Source of the DNA: UBA1847 sp942492205
Lineage (GTDB): Bacteria > Pseudomonadota > Gammaproteobacteria > Steroidobacterales > Woeseiaceae
Assembly: GCA_942492205.1 (NCBI GenBank)
Contig: CALODT010000001.1
Span: 124,001 to 188,000, forward strand
Direction of reading: 5' to 3'
Length of the DNA: 64,000 nt
Part shown: piece by piece, positions 45,281 to 53,230 of the stretch
How positions within the stretch are numbered: position 1 is the first letter of the stretch
Layout: each line of letters begins with the position of its first letter
Made by a program: the position numbers and the translations under genes
Notes under the pieces: generated by a model
Seen by the model: the letters and a program-made list of their open reading frames with translations, nothing else
Database searches by the model: none
Told to the model about the DNA's origin: nothing

Positions 45281-45390
45281 GAATGGCTGCTTTCGGCGAA
45301 TGGCGAAGTCCGCTATACCCCCGATACCAGCCGCTCATATGACCGCTTTCGGGGTATCATAAGGGTCTGCTACTGACCCATAGCGGCCGG
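45281..45390 (+). repeat. Cassette repeat A (left edge of the array)
   Basis: Contains GGCTGCTTTCGGCGAA, a second GACCGCTTTCGGGG, the hexamer TATCAT (45355-45360) and the hairpin motif GTCTGCTACTGACCCATAGC (45365-45384). From 45165 to 45280 I see nothing else. Confidence 0.75.
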
Positions 45391-45417
45391 AGAATAAGAT
45401 TCGGTCCAACAAAGGCT

Positions 45418-46323
45418 ATGTCTGACTGTACACTCACGCTCTTAGTCTTGCCGGGTTTCTTCGTCGGCACGCTGGTGTGGTCACGAATCGCGCATCTCTT
45501 GCAGGCTATCTTAGGACTTGATGGCGAGACGAAATCCGGAGAGGGTGAAGGCCCCGGCTGGACCCGCAATCAGATCCTGGCCGTCATCGCATGGGTCGCT
45601 GGATGGCTAGCTGTATTTGGCGGCCTCGCGTACTATTTTTTTGACCTGCACGGCAGACCTTCGGGTTGGTTCTGGTTCTTCGTCGGCGCTGCGGTAACGC
45701 CCGCAGTAATACTGCCGCCCGCGCTGATCTTCCTTTTCCGGCATCAACGGCGTACTGCTGAATACACGGCTGAACTTGAATCGGAGCCTCACTCGAACGC
45801 GGAGTTCGTGTACGAGATAACCTTCGACAAACCTTACATCCGGACGATGATCGACCGTTACCTCCGGCAATTGCCTATAGGCGGTTCCATCAAAGCTGGG
45901 CTCGTTCTGCTTGCCGGAATAGCCGCGGTAATTTGGATTGTTGATCCGTTTGGCGGTGATGCGGCTTTAATCGCCAGCCTGATATTAATTGTCGGATTAC
46001 CCGCGCTTTTTGCTGCGCACCGAATGTCGCGGCGGCTTATGTTCTCCGATTTCGGGTATGCGTCGCACATGGGAAAGAGTTCGGCCTATAGACTGTTCGC
46101 CGCCGGACTCGAAGTGGAAGGGCACCGTCCATGGCATCGTGTATTGTGGCCTGACCTAATCAAGTGGCCCGATCTGTGGATTGCGACACGATTCAGTGAT
46201 GGGTTCTTCCTATTTGGCGGCGGTGCGATGGCTTGGCTTCCGGACGCTGCATTGGTCGACGCGACTCCGGAGCAAGTAGGGTGTTTTATCAGCACGAGAA
46301 TGAGACTCCGCATCCAAAAATAG
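45418..46323 (+). CDS. Cassette gene: membrane protein with YcxB-like C-terminal domain
   Basis: The 301-residue product has membrane helices at about 5-30, 52-75 and 83-105, a charged segment, then a second helical pair (AGLVLLAGIAAVIWIV, ALIASLILIVGLPALFAAH). The C-terminal domain (LWPDLIKWPDLWIATRFSD, then GFFLFGGGAMAWLPDAAL) resembles the YcxB-like domain of bacterial membrane proteins. Function is unknown. The ATG at 45418 lies 28 bp after repeat A. It is the first gene of the array and on the plus strand. Confidence 0.65.
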   Translation: MSDCTLTLLVLPGFFVGTLVWSRIAHLLQAILGLDGETKSGEGEGPGWTRNQILAVIAWVAGWLAVFGGLAYYFFDLHGRPSGWFWFFVGAAVTPAVILPPALIFLFRHQRRTAEYTAELESEPHSNAEFVYEITFDKPYIRTMIDRYLRQLPIGGSIKAGLVLLAGIAAVIWIVDPFGGDAALIASLILIVGLPALFAAHRMSRRLMFSDFGYASHMGKSSAYRLFAAGLEVEGHRPWHRVLWPDLIKWPDLWIATRFSDGFFLFGGGAMAWLPDAALVDATPEQVGCFISTRMRLRIQK

Positions 46324-46329
46324 GCGATT

Positions 46330-46460
46330 CAACCGGCTGCTCTTGGCCGTTCTGAGACGGTCGCCAGGATGCTAACTGAGGGACTGCTTTACGTCGCATC
46401 GCAGCCGCTCGAAAGATGTGCGGTAAGATGACGGCTTGTGACCCGAAGCGGACATTGACC
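46330..46460 (+). repeat. Cassette repeat B
   Basis: Has the full form of the repeat: ACCGGCTGCTCTTGGCCGTT, CTGAGACGGTCGCC, GCATCGCAGCCGCTCGAAA, hexamer TAAGAT (46424-46429) and GACGGCTTGTGACCCGAAGC ending in GGACATT. Confidence 0.85.
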
Positions 46461-46475
46461 AGGCTGATAGACTAC

Positions 46476-46712
46476 TCAACAAAAGAAGAACAAGGAGGGG
46501 GCGGGTATGAATTGTCGGCTGCGCCGGGGGCCAGCCTGGTCGTTCGGTTGACAGTCGTCATTGCGGATTGACCCGGCTGTGTTTTGACCATTCTCGATGA
46601 GCCTTCTCGTGCCCCGCGAACGGTTGGAGTAGTAGCCGTAGTAGCGGACTAGGTGCTCGTAGTCGTCGGGGATGTGGTTCATGAGCATGCGCAGCCACTT
46701 CAGCGCCGGCAT
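46476..46712 (-). pseudogene. Remnant of an IS91-family (Y2/HUH) transposase C-terminus
   Basis: On the minus strand, 46712 down to about 46600 encodes LKWLRMLMNHIPDDYEHLVR followed by YYGYYSNRSRGTRR. This matches the conserved C-terminal signature of IS91-type transposases (HIPD...RYYGxYSNRxRG). The catalytic HUH and tyrosine parts are missing, and after about 38 residues the similarity is lost. It begins 4 bp after the stop of the ferritin-like gene on the same strand, as if both came in as one fragment. IS91-like elements are known to carry neighbouring DNA by one-ended rolling-circle transposition. Confidence 0.7.
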
Positions 46713-46716
46713 ACCT

Positions 46717-47133
46717 TCAGATAAGCTGATGCAGCTCCTCCATGCTCCGGACCTCGGCGAAGTAGATCTGTTCGATTAGGTCGTACAGCTCTTCGTTGTC
46801 GCCGAGAAGATCGAGGATGCCTCGATAGGTCTCCGCCGCTACCGTCTCCGTCCGCAAGACCTCTTGGAGCATCTTCTCGTAGTCGGTCGTATGGACGATC
46901 GGCGTCGCGTCGCGGTCGGTTACGGCGATGCCGCCGAGTTGATTGATCGCGTGGCGAACAGTGGCCGCGTGGTCAAGCGACTCGGTGGCCTCGGCTTCGA
47001 AGAAGGGCTTGAGATGAAGTCGGTAGATACCTTTCACGTAGGCAGCATAGTGAGCGTACATCACTATTGCCCGCATCTCGAGGCCGAGAGCCCGGTTCAG
47101 CTGGTCGACCAGCCCGCTGTTGTTGTCTGTCAA
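46717..47133 (-). CDS. Cassette gene: ferritin-like (bacterioferritin-type) protein
   Basis: The protein (about 138 residues) forms a four-helix bundle with the spaced carboxylate/His pattern of ferritin-like iron sites: LGLEMRAIVMYAHYAAYVKG, FFEAEATESLDHAATVRHAI, LRTETVAAETYRGILDLLGD and IYFAEVRSMEELHQL. It may store iron or bind a di-iron centre. The TTG at 47133 is preferred (GGGGA upstream, and homology starts there); the frame is open to 47259. It is one of the minus-strand genes of the array, and its base composition is more GC-rich than its cassette neighbours. Confidence 0.72.
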   Translation of the reverse strand: MTDNNSGLVDQLNRALGLEMRAIVMYAHYAAYVKGIYRLHLKPFFEAEATESLDHAATVRHAINQLGGIAVTDRDATPIVHTTDYEKMLQEVLRTETVAAETYRGILDLLGDNEELYDLIEQIYFAEVRSMEELHQLI

Positions 47134-47317
47134 AGCGTCTTCCCCTGTTTCCAATACCGCCGCCGGGTGTGCGACCTGACCGGGCCGTCCGACGTTGTAA
47201 GTATACCTTGGTGCAGGGCTCCGCCTCCCGATTTTTGATGCCGTAGCTGAGAGCAGCAAAATCTGGTTACTGACATCGCTCCTGCGCGTGAAAACGCTGT
47301 ATCAATTCATCGCGCCC

Positions 47318-47402
47318 GAACGGCAGCTTCTGGCCGTGAGGCGACGATCTTCAGGAAGATGAACAACCGGCTGGTACGCACTCAGAAGCAGCCGCTCAGG
47401 AT
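47318..47402 (+). repeat. Cassette repeat B' (degenerate)
   Basis: Contains GGCAGCTTCTGGCCGTGAGG, CAACCGGCTGG and GAAGCAGCCGCTC in the same order as the other copies, but no clear TANNNT hexamer or GACCC motif. Confidence 0.6.
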
Positions 47403-47500
47403 GAGAAAAGCACAAGCAACACTAGAATGAACAGCAAATAAGCTATCGAAACTGCAGCGACCACGCCTGAAGAAATCGTAAATGGACTGTTTTCAACCAC
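47396..47500 (-). CDS. Possible cassette microprotein with one membrane helix
   Basis: Between repeats B' and C the only open frame is 34 codons on the minus strand from a GTG. It encodes VVENSPFTISSGVVAAVSIA followed by YLLFILVLLVLFSS, that is, one strongly hydrophobic helix. No convincing ribosome-binding site precedes it, and the stop lies inside repeat B'. It may be a short membrane peptide or chance; the rest of 47134-47698 contains only repeats. Confidence 0.3.
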   Translation of the reverse strand: MVENSPFTISSGVVAAVSIAYLLFILVLLVLFSS

Positions 47501-47533
47501 AGCCTGAATATATAGCCGAATTGTTACAAGTGA

Positions 47534-47655
47534 ATGACCGGTTATGGCCGTTCTGAGACGGTCGCGAGGAAGCTAACCGAGGGGCTGCTTCCCTTCATAT
47601 AGCAGCCGCTCGGAAAATCTGAGGTAATATGACGGCTTGTGACCCGAAGCAGACG
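47534..47655 (+). repeat. Cassette repeat C
   Basis: Full-length copy: GACCGGTTATGGCCGTTC, TGAGACGGTCGC, AGCTAACCGAGGGGCTGCTT, AGCAGCCGCTCGGAAAA, hexamer TAATAT (47625-47630) and GACGGCTTGTGACCCGAAGC. Confidence 0.87.
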
Positions 47656-47698
47656 CACAGAAAAACACCATATCCAAATCTTGATTTAGGCAAGCAAA

Positions 47699-48220
47699 GT
47701 GAGACTGATAACAGTTGTTACTGCAATTCTGGTCAGCACTATCGTCGCTGCGCAGGTTAAAACTGAGCCTTCGATTGAGTACTCATTTGCTCCAGCCAAA
47801 ATGGAGGAAACAGATGTGCGGGAAATGGCCAATCATATTCGCAAATCGATCAACCTCCAGTGCGAGTTTGTGAAATTTGACGCTACCTCGCTCGTAGACC
47901 TTGTCAAAAAAATTGAAGACAGCGACTTGAGCGTCGGTGAAACCTCGATCGTAGTGCGATTCCTTGATGGCAGTTGGATGAAATATGTAGGTCTAACTAG
48001 CGAAGTCAAGCAGTCTCAGTCTCGATTAGGTCCTTACGTTTGGGAGGGGGCGGCCGACCAGAACGATAGCTTCGCAACGTTCGTGGTTCAGTCGGAATCC
48101 CACACGATAGCGTACATATCGAAGGCCGGTGTCATGTACAAGTTGGATTCGTCATTTTCGTCTGAGGGCCATTTTCTCTGCATGAGAGACCCAGACTTTC
48201 GAGGTAAAAAGATTGATTGA
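47699..48220 (+). CDS. Cassette gene: exported hypothetical protein
   Basis: The 173-residue product begins with a signal peptide (LITVVTAILVSTIVAA) followed by a mixed alpha/beta domain with two cysteines (Cys in NLQCEF and FLCMRD) that could pair in the periplasm. No family was recognised. It starts with GTG and a weak TAGG ribosome-binding site, and its codons are clearly more A/T-rich than those of the flanking chromosome. It is flanked by repeats C and D. Confidence 0.65.
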   Translation: MRLITVVTAILVSTIVAAQVKTEPSIEYSFAPAKMEETDVREMANHIRKSINLQCEFVKFDATSLVDLVKKIEDSDLSVGETSIVVRFLDGSWMKYVGLTSEVKQSQSRLGPYVWEGAADQNDSFATFVVQSESHTIAYISKAGVMYKLDSSFSSEGHFLCMRDPDFRGKKID

Positions 48221-48228
48221 GTTCAATC

Positions 48229-48353
48229 GCGACCGGCTGCTTCTGGCCGAACTGAGACGGTCGCCTGGAATCTAAACGAACGACTCCTAAGCACTCGAAA
48301 GCAGCCACCCCGGTGGTAAACTGCAGGCAAGCTGCAGATGACCCAGAGCAGCC
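48229..48353 (+). repeat. Cassette repeat D
   Basis: Shows CGACCGGCTGCTTCTGGCCG with CTGAGACGGTCGCC, in which CGACCG and CGGTCG are inverted repeats, then CTCGAAAGCAGCC, hexamer TAAACT (48317-48322) and GCTGCAGATGACCCAGAGCA. Confidence 0.85.
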
Positions 48354-48363
48354 GCTGGGTGTT

Positions 48364-48750
48364 ATGCTGGAAGACAAGGTTGATTCATTTATGAACGAAG
48401 TATTTAACGCGCTCAAAGCTGTCATGGGGCCGCACACACGATCGCTTGACGTCAAACATGACGAGCCGGGTAACTTCTACGTGGATACATTCCATGTGAT
48501 GAAGAACAAAAAGCGACTCTGGTTTGGTGGAGTTCAGGTTAAGAAAAACTATGTTAGCTACCACTTAATGCCTGTGTATGAAAATCCCAAGTTGCTGGAA
48601 AACATGTCCCCTGAGCTAAAGAAGCGTATGCAGGGTAAATCCTGCTTCAACTTCAAATCAATCGACGAGAAACTCTTTGCCGAACTTGGTAGGTTGACGA
48701 AGCGTGGCTTACAAGACTACCGCGCGAGTGGTTACCTAAAAAAGCAGTAA
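48364..48750 (+). CDS. Cassette gene: small DUF1801-like hypothetical protein
   Basis: The 128-residue product has VDTFHVMKNKKRLWFGGVQV, KKNYVSYHLMPVYENPKLLE and MQGKSCFNFKSIDEKLFAEL. This layout, a compact alpha/beta domain with a conserved Lys-Gly-x-x-x-Phe-x-Phe segment, recalls the DUF1801/YdhG-type fold. The function is unknown. The ATG at 48364 follows the repeat by about 10 bp; another ATG lies 27 bp further on. No signal peptide, so it is probably cytoplasmic. Confidence 0.65.
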   Translation: MLEDKVDSFMNEVFNALKAVMGPHTRSLDVKHDEPGNFYVDTFHVMKNKKRLWFGGVQVKKNYVSYHLMPVYENPKLLENMSPELKKRMQGKSCFNFKSIDEKLFAELGRLTKRGLQDYRASGYLKKQ

Positions 48751-48755
48751 GCTCT

Positions 48756-48833
48756 AGTGACCCTCTGGTCCTGGCCGAACTGAGGCGATCGCCCGGTTTG
48801 GGTTATTATTTCCGCTGATGATGCAAAGCAGTC
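48756..48833 (+). repeat. Cassette repeat E (short)
   Basis: Contains CTGGTCCTGGCCGAACTGAG, GCGATCGCCCGG, TTATTATTTCC in place of the hexamer and CCGCTGATGATGCAAAGCAG; it lacks the central block. Confidence 0.65.
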
Positions 48834-48935
48834 AGTGCTTCCCCGCGACTACCGCTAGGGCTATCATCGATGCGCGCCAGATTTGTATCGTCAAGCAATA
48901 AAGTCCAAGCGCGTTTTCTCCAGCAGCGGACTTAA

Positions 48936-49418
48936 CTACGCGCCAACCGGGGTTATATCCGCAGGCGCCAAGCGAATATCCCCGGCCTGTGTATGTAAGA
49001 TCAGAGTTTTCGTCGGCTCGTCATATTCTGCGAAGGTTATTGCCGACTCAATTCGTGCTAGTTGTTCGTTCGGAACCGAGGTCAACTTGATATAGGTTCT
49101 GCTCTCTTGGCGGACTGAAAAAATGTGCAGTGTGTGCCGTAACGTATCATCGTGATAACGCAGGACGTAAATGCCAGGTGATCCGCTAGCTAGCGCGTCA
49201 GCTATTAGGCGAAGCCTCCCTGGTGCTTCACCGAAGCGTTCAAATGGCACAGACAGGTCAATAATTGTCAGGGTTGCTTCACTAGCTATTTCCTGTAACG
49301 AATCATCGAGAGAGACAATAGCTGGGGCCGTCACGGCTTGTGTATCGTCAACAGCTCGCCCACAAGACCCGATAGCGCATATTGCTCCTACTAAAAATAT
49401 GCGAATAGCGGTTTTCAC
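48936..49418 (-). CDS. Cassette gene: hypothetical lipoprotein (minus strand)
   Basis: The protein (about 160 residues) has a lipoprotein leader (IRIFLVGAICAIGSC) with the lipobox cysteine, followed by a beta-rich domain (LRYHDDTLRHTLHIFSVRQE, RTYIKLTSVPNEQL). GTG 49418 is favoured over ATG 49433 because AGGAAG sits 5 bases before it. No family recognised. It is encoded opposite to the repeats on either side. The 350-bp stretch from its start to 49784 contains repeat F and nothing else that I can identify. Confidence 0.6.
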   Translation of the reverse strand: MKTAIRIFLVGAICAIGSCGRAVDDTQAVTAPAIVSLDDSLQEIASEATLTIIDLSVPFERFGEAPGRLRLIADALASGSPGIYVLRYHDDTLRHTLHIFSVRQESRTYIKLTSVPNEQLARIESAITFAEYDEPTKTLILHTQAGDIRLAPADITPVGA

Positions 49419-49511
49419 TACAACTTCCTGCATGAACGCAACCTGTACGAGGTTCTATCGGATCAGCATATCAGGGGACTAATCGTTGACCAACGCAAAA
49501 ACTCAAATGGG

Positions 49512-49598
49512 ACGGCTAGCGACCGCTACTGGCCGGAAGCCGCCAGTAGCTTGGTCTGAGGTAGAATGAGGGCTACTGACCCTGAGCCGACGGTCGTC
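49512..49598 (+). repeat. Cassette repeat F (short)
   Basis: GCGACCGCTACTGGCCGGAAGC and, 40 bases on, GGGCTACTGACCCTGAGC show that the two hairpin motifs of the repeat are versions of the same sequence. Hexamer TAGAAT is at 49562-49567. Confidence 0.75.
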
Positions 49599-49784
49599 GA
49601 TTCTCAAAATGTTGACCGGGTCCCGTACGTTAACGCTCGCAAGTTTCGAATCGTCTCTTCTTGCAGTCTGCGCATGTTATCGCGGAATCGTGAGGGCTGC
49701 GGTCTTGGTTCGAAAGCGTTTCCGCAGTAACGTGGAATATCAGAAACTCAAGTTGGTGCGCAAGATATTAGATCGAAAACACAG

Positions 49785-50522
49785 ATGATCCTGATCGGCG
49801 AGTCGTTTTCTCCGTGGTCCAAGAAAGCACGATGGGCACTCGAGAATTGCGGGTTTGCATACACCTATCGTGAGTACACGCCGACGTTAAGCGAACCAGG
49901 GCTGCGATTGCGCATGCGGCAGTGGACCGGTGCCGTTTCCGTCCCGGTACTCTTCGCAGGCAACAAGATTTATCGCGGCTCATGGGAGATCGCTTGCTAC
50001 GCGAACGAGATGGCAGGCGACGGGCGATTGGGAGATCTGGAGTTGGTAGCGCCGTGGAACAGTCTGAGCGAGGACGCTCTTGCCGAGGGCCGGACCCGCG
50101 TTGTTCGCAGCATCCTGGAGAATCGGCGGGCACTGGAGGAGTCACTTCCAGTATTCGTACCCGGCTTTCTGCGTCCACCACTACGCTTCCTGGCGCGCGA
50201 TGCTGTGGCTCGGCTCGATCGAAAGTATGCTCACCTGTTGAAGCCGAGTGCCTTGCGCACAGCGCTTGACCGTACTCGTGAAGGGTTGGCGCAAGCAGGT
50301 GGCGATTTTCTAATGGGCCGCTTCAGCTATGCTGACATTGCGATGGCGGTGGTTTTGGAAGTCGTTGCGCCCATTGCGAAGACAGACCCTCCACTTGGCC
50401 CGGCGACGCAGAGCTGCTGGAAAGACTCGAATCTGGCACACGAGTTTCAGGATCTGGTTGATTGGCGAAACCGGTTGGCGGACAGTGACGATACGTCTTT
50501 TTCTCAATTCAGATCAGAATGA
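49785..50522 (+). CDS. Cassette gene: glutathione S-transferase-family protein
   Basis: The 245-residue product has an N-terminal thioredoxin-fold GST domain (LIGESFSPWSKKARWALENC with the SPWS active-site position, then SVPVLFAGNKIYRGSWEIA with the cis-Pro and gamma-Glu-binding region). An all-helical C-terminal domain follows (GDFLMGRFSYADIAMAVVLE). The substrate is unknown. ATG 49785 begins after 185 bp without other features following repeat F. It is one of the few array genes with a clear enzyme family. Confidence 0.82.
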   Translation: MILIGESFSPWSKKARWALENCGFAYTYREYTPTLSEPGLRLRMRQWTGAVSVPVLFAGNKIYRGSWEIACYANEMAGDGRLGDLELVAPWNSLSEDALAEGRTRVVRSILENRRALEESLPVFVPGFLRPPLRFLARDAVARLDRKYAHLLKPSALRTALDRTREGLAQAGGDFLMGRFSYADIAMAVVLEVVAPIAKTDPPLGPATQSCWKDSNLAHEFQDLVDWRNRLADSDDTSFSQFRSE

Positions 50523-50553
50523 AGTGGCAGAGAAACCCCTTCTTGTTGCAGAT

Positions 50554-50650
50554 TGACTGGCCGCAATTGGCCGTTCTGAGACGGTCGCCGGCGAGCACAC
50601 CGAGGGGCTGGTTTACGTCGCATCGCAGCCGGTCGAAGCGCGACACATGC
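50554..50650 (+). repeat. Cassette repeat G (right end missing)
   Basis: ACTGGCCGCAATTGGCCGTT, CTGAGACGGTCGCCGG and GCATCGCAGCCGGTCGAAGC are present, but the hexamer and GACCC motif are absent, perhaps replaced by the end of the minus-strand gene that follows. Confidence 0.7.
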
Positions 50651-51267
50651 TACGCACTCGGCACTCTACGAACCTCAGTGTGTTCTTTGACATGAGCGCC
50701 CAGGTCCGCCGCAGTCTTGATCGACATCCATGTCGCGACCATTGTGGGATTCGTAGTAACGTTCAAATCCATTACAACGCAAAAAACATGCAAAGGAAGA
50801 AGCATTCGGGCCATCGGCAGTATTAGGACGTTAATGTCGATGACGCGCTGCTCGTCAGTCCGTTTATTCGTGCGATATGACCACCAGTGCGAAAAGATAA
50901 ATGTGCTGCTTGTAAACAAGATTGTCGCCAAGTCGACCGTCAAGCGCTCAGAATTGAAAAACGTAATCAGAAGGATGATACCTACACCCGCCCAAAACAC
51001 TCCGTAGATTCCTGCAAATCCATTATGCATACCCTCTTGCATAAGGGCGGTGCCATGCGTTCGGAACCACTCGGCTCGGCGCGGATGTCTGGCATACGCG
51101 ACCATATCTCTGACCTTCTGACGTTGAAAAACGCCGACGATCAGAGCCTGTATCCAGTAAAGCAAAACGATTTCAAACAAGTTCCAACGAAACCATATTG
51201 CGCAGATAAGAGCCGCTAGATTGGCGCCCAACAGCACTGACGTACTGATTGCCAGTGATTTGTTCAT
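50650..51267 (-). CDS. Cassette gene: DUF6498-like membrane protein (minus strand)
   Basis: The 205-residue product has five or six membrane helices. The first two contain the pattern WNLFEIVLLYWIQALIVGVF, similar to the DUF6498 family (aromatic, LYW, acidic/Gln, then Gly). A central charged loop (VRDMVAYARHPRRAEWFRTH) follows, and further helices end at about 180. Function unknown. It is oriented opposite to the repeats around it. Confidence 0.65.
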   Translation of the reverse strand: MNKSLAISTSVLLGANLAALICAIWFRWNLFEIVLLYWIQALIVGVFQRQKVRDMVAYARHPRRAEWFRTHGTALMQEGMHNGFAGIYGVFWAGVGIILLITFFNSERLTVDLATILFTSSTFIFSHWWSYRTNKRTDEQRVIDINVLILPMARMLLPLHVFCVVMDLNVTTNPTMVATWMSIKTAADLGAHVKEHTEVRRVPSA

Positions 51268-51385
51268 CGCAACAATGTACTAGAGGTCGTTTACTTGCGC
51301 GCAGACGCAGTTGGCAAATTTGCGGCTCCCAGGCCGCTAATGGCTTCAGTGAGCCAATCGAATTGATGGGCCTACAAAGCTCGGA

Positions 51386-51512
51386 CGGATGGCTGGTTGT
51401 GGCCGAACTGAGACGGTCACCTGTAACATGAACGAGCGACTGCTAAGCGTCGCATAGCCGCCGGTCAAACAAATAGAGGTAAAATGTCGGCTTGTGACCC
51501 ATTGCCGACATT
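51386..51512 (+). repeat. Cassette repeat H, with the clearest hairpin
   Basis: Full-length copy with GGCTGGTTGTGGCCGAACTG, AGACGGTCAC, GCGTCGCATAGCCGCCGGTC and TAAAAT (51480-51485). AATGTCGGC (51483-51491) pairs perfectly with GCCGACATT (51504-51512) around the loop TTGTGACCCATT. Confidence 0.88.
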
Positions 51513-51521
51513 CCGCAACTC

Positions 51522-51929
51522 GTGAGTAAGAACCGAAAACTCCTTGCGATGGTAATCGCGCCAATATCTGCGCCCGTTGGTTATGTTGCGTTCATAGTGG
51601 CGGCGAGTGGGTTCGAATGGCCATTCAATCAAACCGATATCTGGTTGATACTGGTTGTTGCCTCCCTAACCAGTTACCTAGGGCTTTTTCTCGGGGGGGT
51701 TCCAATCTTACGTCGACTAAGTCGCTCCACCCCAATAAATCTGTCATCGCTAACCGTCATTGGCGCATTCTCAGGAATATTGGTGATGTTCGCACTTATT
51801 GCAGTGATATCGGCGCTGTTCGGTGTTTTGCCTTCTCTCAATGTCGAATCGGTTTTGATCGGCGCTTCGCTCGGGTCACTAGTAGCATTTTCCTATGGTG
51901 TAATTGCCGGACCTAGGATGCTGGGTTAG
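51522..51929 (+). CDS. Cassette gene: four-helix hypothetical membrane protein
   Basis: The 135-residue product has four hydrophobic segments (LLAMVIAPISAPVGYVAFIV, IWLILVVASLTSYLGLFLGG, ILVMFALIAVISALFGVL, VLIGASLGSLVAFSYGVIAG). No family recognised. The GTG at 51522 is only 9 bp after the hairpin of repeat H, so the repeat reaches right up to its ribosome-binding region. Plus strand. Confidence 0.6.
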   Translation: MSKNRKLLAMVIAPISAPVGYVAFIVAASGFEWPFNQTDIWLILVVASLTSYLGLFLGGVPILRRLSRSTPINLSSLTVIGAFSGILVMFALIAVISALFGVLPSLNVESVLIGASLGSLVAFSYGVIAGPRMLG

Positions 51930-51938
51930 CTAGTGCTG

Positions 51939-52000
51939 TCACCGGCCGCTAGTGGCCGTACTGAGACGCTCGCCGGGAACATGATCGAACGACTGCAAAG
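51939..52000 (+). repeat. Cassette repeat I, left half (split by an IS3 element)
   Basis: CACCGGCCGCTAGTGGCCGTACTGAG split here: ACCGGCCGCTAGTGGCCGTA, CTGAGACGCTCGCCGGGAAC and CGAACGACTGCAAAG run up to the insertion point at 52000. The right half resumes at 53245. Confidence 0.85.
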
Positions 52001-52061
52001 AGGCCTTGCTCCGGTTTGGTGGACACTTTCAATGACCGCATAATGCGGCAGGAGGTGTTCC

Positions 52062-52355
52062 ATGGCAAAGAAGCAGTATCAACGTTACAGCCCCGAGTTC
52101 AAGATCCATGCGTTGAAACGGGCGAGCGAAGACGGCGTTACGGACAAAGCCGTCTGCGAGGAACTCGGCATGAGCCGACGCCAGCTCCGACGCTGGCGCG
52201 ACCAGTATCATCTGATGGGTGATGAAGCCTTTCCCGGGCTATCGGTGGAGCGGGATGAGGAGGTCGCCGAGCTCAAACGACGCCTTAAGAAAGCCGAGCA
52301 GGAACGGGATTTTTTAAGAGATGCGGCGGTTTTCTTTGCCAAGGAGTCGAAGTGA
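52062..52355 (+). CDS. IS3-family transposase OrfA
   Basis: The 97-residue protein has the IS3 OrfA helix-turn-helix (SPEFKIHALKRASEDGVTDK followed by AVCEELGMSRRQLRRWR) and a C-terminal leucine-zipper-like coiled coil (VAELKRRLKKAEQERDFLRD). It binds the terminal repeats and regulates or joins OrfB. ATG with AGGAGG upstream. The TGA overlaps the GTG start of orfB (GTGA); I see no A-rich slippery site, so coupling by termination-reinitiation is likely. Confidence 0.92.
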   Translation: MAKKQYQRYSPEFKIHALKRASEDGVTDKAVCEELGMSRRQLRRWRDQYHLMGDEAFPGLSVERDEEVAELKRRLKKAEQERDFLRDAAVFFAKESK

Positions 52356-53230
52356 GATACGCGTGTATCGCTCGACGCCGCAACCAGTATCCAGTGAGTC
52401 TGATGTGTAAGCTGCTGGAGGTCTCGAGGAGTGGGTACTACGCGTGGCGGAGCCGGCCCGAGAGCCAGCGTGCTCAGGACGATCGGGTTCTTCTAGAGGC
52501 CATCAAGCGTATCCATGCAGCCAGTGGCGGCGTCTACGGCGCTCCCAGGATCACCGCTGAGCTGTGTGAGGAAGGCTATGACTGCGGCAAGCGCAGAGTG
52601 GCCAGGCTCATGCGACAGGCAGGGCTCAAAGGATGTCCCAAACGGCGCTACCGGGTCACAACACAGCGTGACCCCGCCCATGCTGTAGCAGACAACCTCC
52701 TGCAGCAGAACTTCACAGCCTCACGGCCGAACGAGTACTGGGCCGCTGATATCACCTACATCGGGACACAGCAGGGCTGGTTGTTCCTGGCCGTCGTCAT
52801 GGACCTCTACTCACGTCGTATTGTTGGCTGGTCGATGGACCGGTGGAACAGCCGTCACTTGGCGATCAATGCACTCAACATGGCCATCGAACAGCGGCAA
52901 CCCGAAGCAGTACTGTTACATCACTCCGACCGCGGCGCCCAATATACAAGCGATGACTTCCGCAACGAACTCGACAAGCACGGCATCAAGTGCAGCATGA
53001 GTGCTCGTGGCAACTGTTACGACAATGCTGTTGTTGAGAGCTTCTTCGGCTTGCTGAAACGCGAGCGAGTAAACCGCACTCGATACCTGACTCGAGATGA
53101 AGCCAAGCAAGACGTGTTCGATTACATCGAGTGTTTCTACAACCGAAAACGCCGCCACGGCTATCTTGGTAATATAAGTCCCGTTGCCTTCGAAAGACTG
53201 GGCGGCGGACCGTCACAACCTGTCCATTAA
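52352..53230 (+). CDS. IS3-family transposase OrfB (DDE catalytic subunit)
   Basis: The 292-residue transposase has an N-terminal HTH_21 region (ASGGVYGAPRITAELCEEGY) and the retroviral-integrase-type DDE catalytic core: Asp in YWAADITYI, Asp in LLHHSDRGAQYTS and Glu in CYDNAVVESFFGLLKRE, with the usual spacing of 35 residues between the last two. The end YIECFYNRKRRHGYLG is typical of the family. It is uninterrupted. Confidence 0.95.
   Translation: MRYACIARRRNQYPVSLMCKLLEVSRSGYYAWRSRPESQRAQDDRVLLEAIKRIHAASGGVYGAPRITAELCEEGYDCGKRRVARLMRQAGLKGCPKRRYRVTTQRDPAHAVADNLLQQNFTASRPNEYWAADITYIGTQQGWLFLAVVMDLYSRRIVGWSMDRWNSRHLAINALNMAIEQRQPEAVLLHHSDRGAQYTSDDFRNELDKHGIKCSMSARGNCYDNAVVESFFGLLKRERVNRTRYLTRDEAKQDVFDYIECFYNRKRRHGYLGNISPVAFERLGGGPSQPVH

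Noticed and set aside
51480..51485. TANNNT hexamers in the repeats as definite sigma-70 promoters
   Set aside because: They resemble -10 elements, but no TTGACA-like sequence lies 16-18 bp upstream in most copies, so I left this as a hypothesis only.
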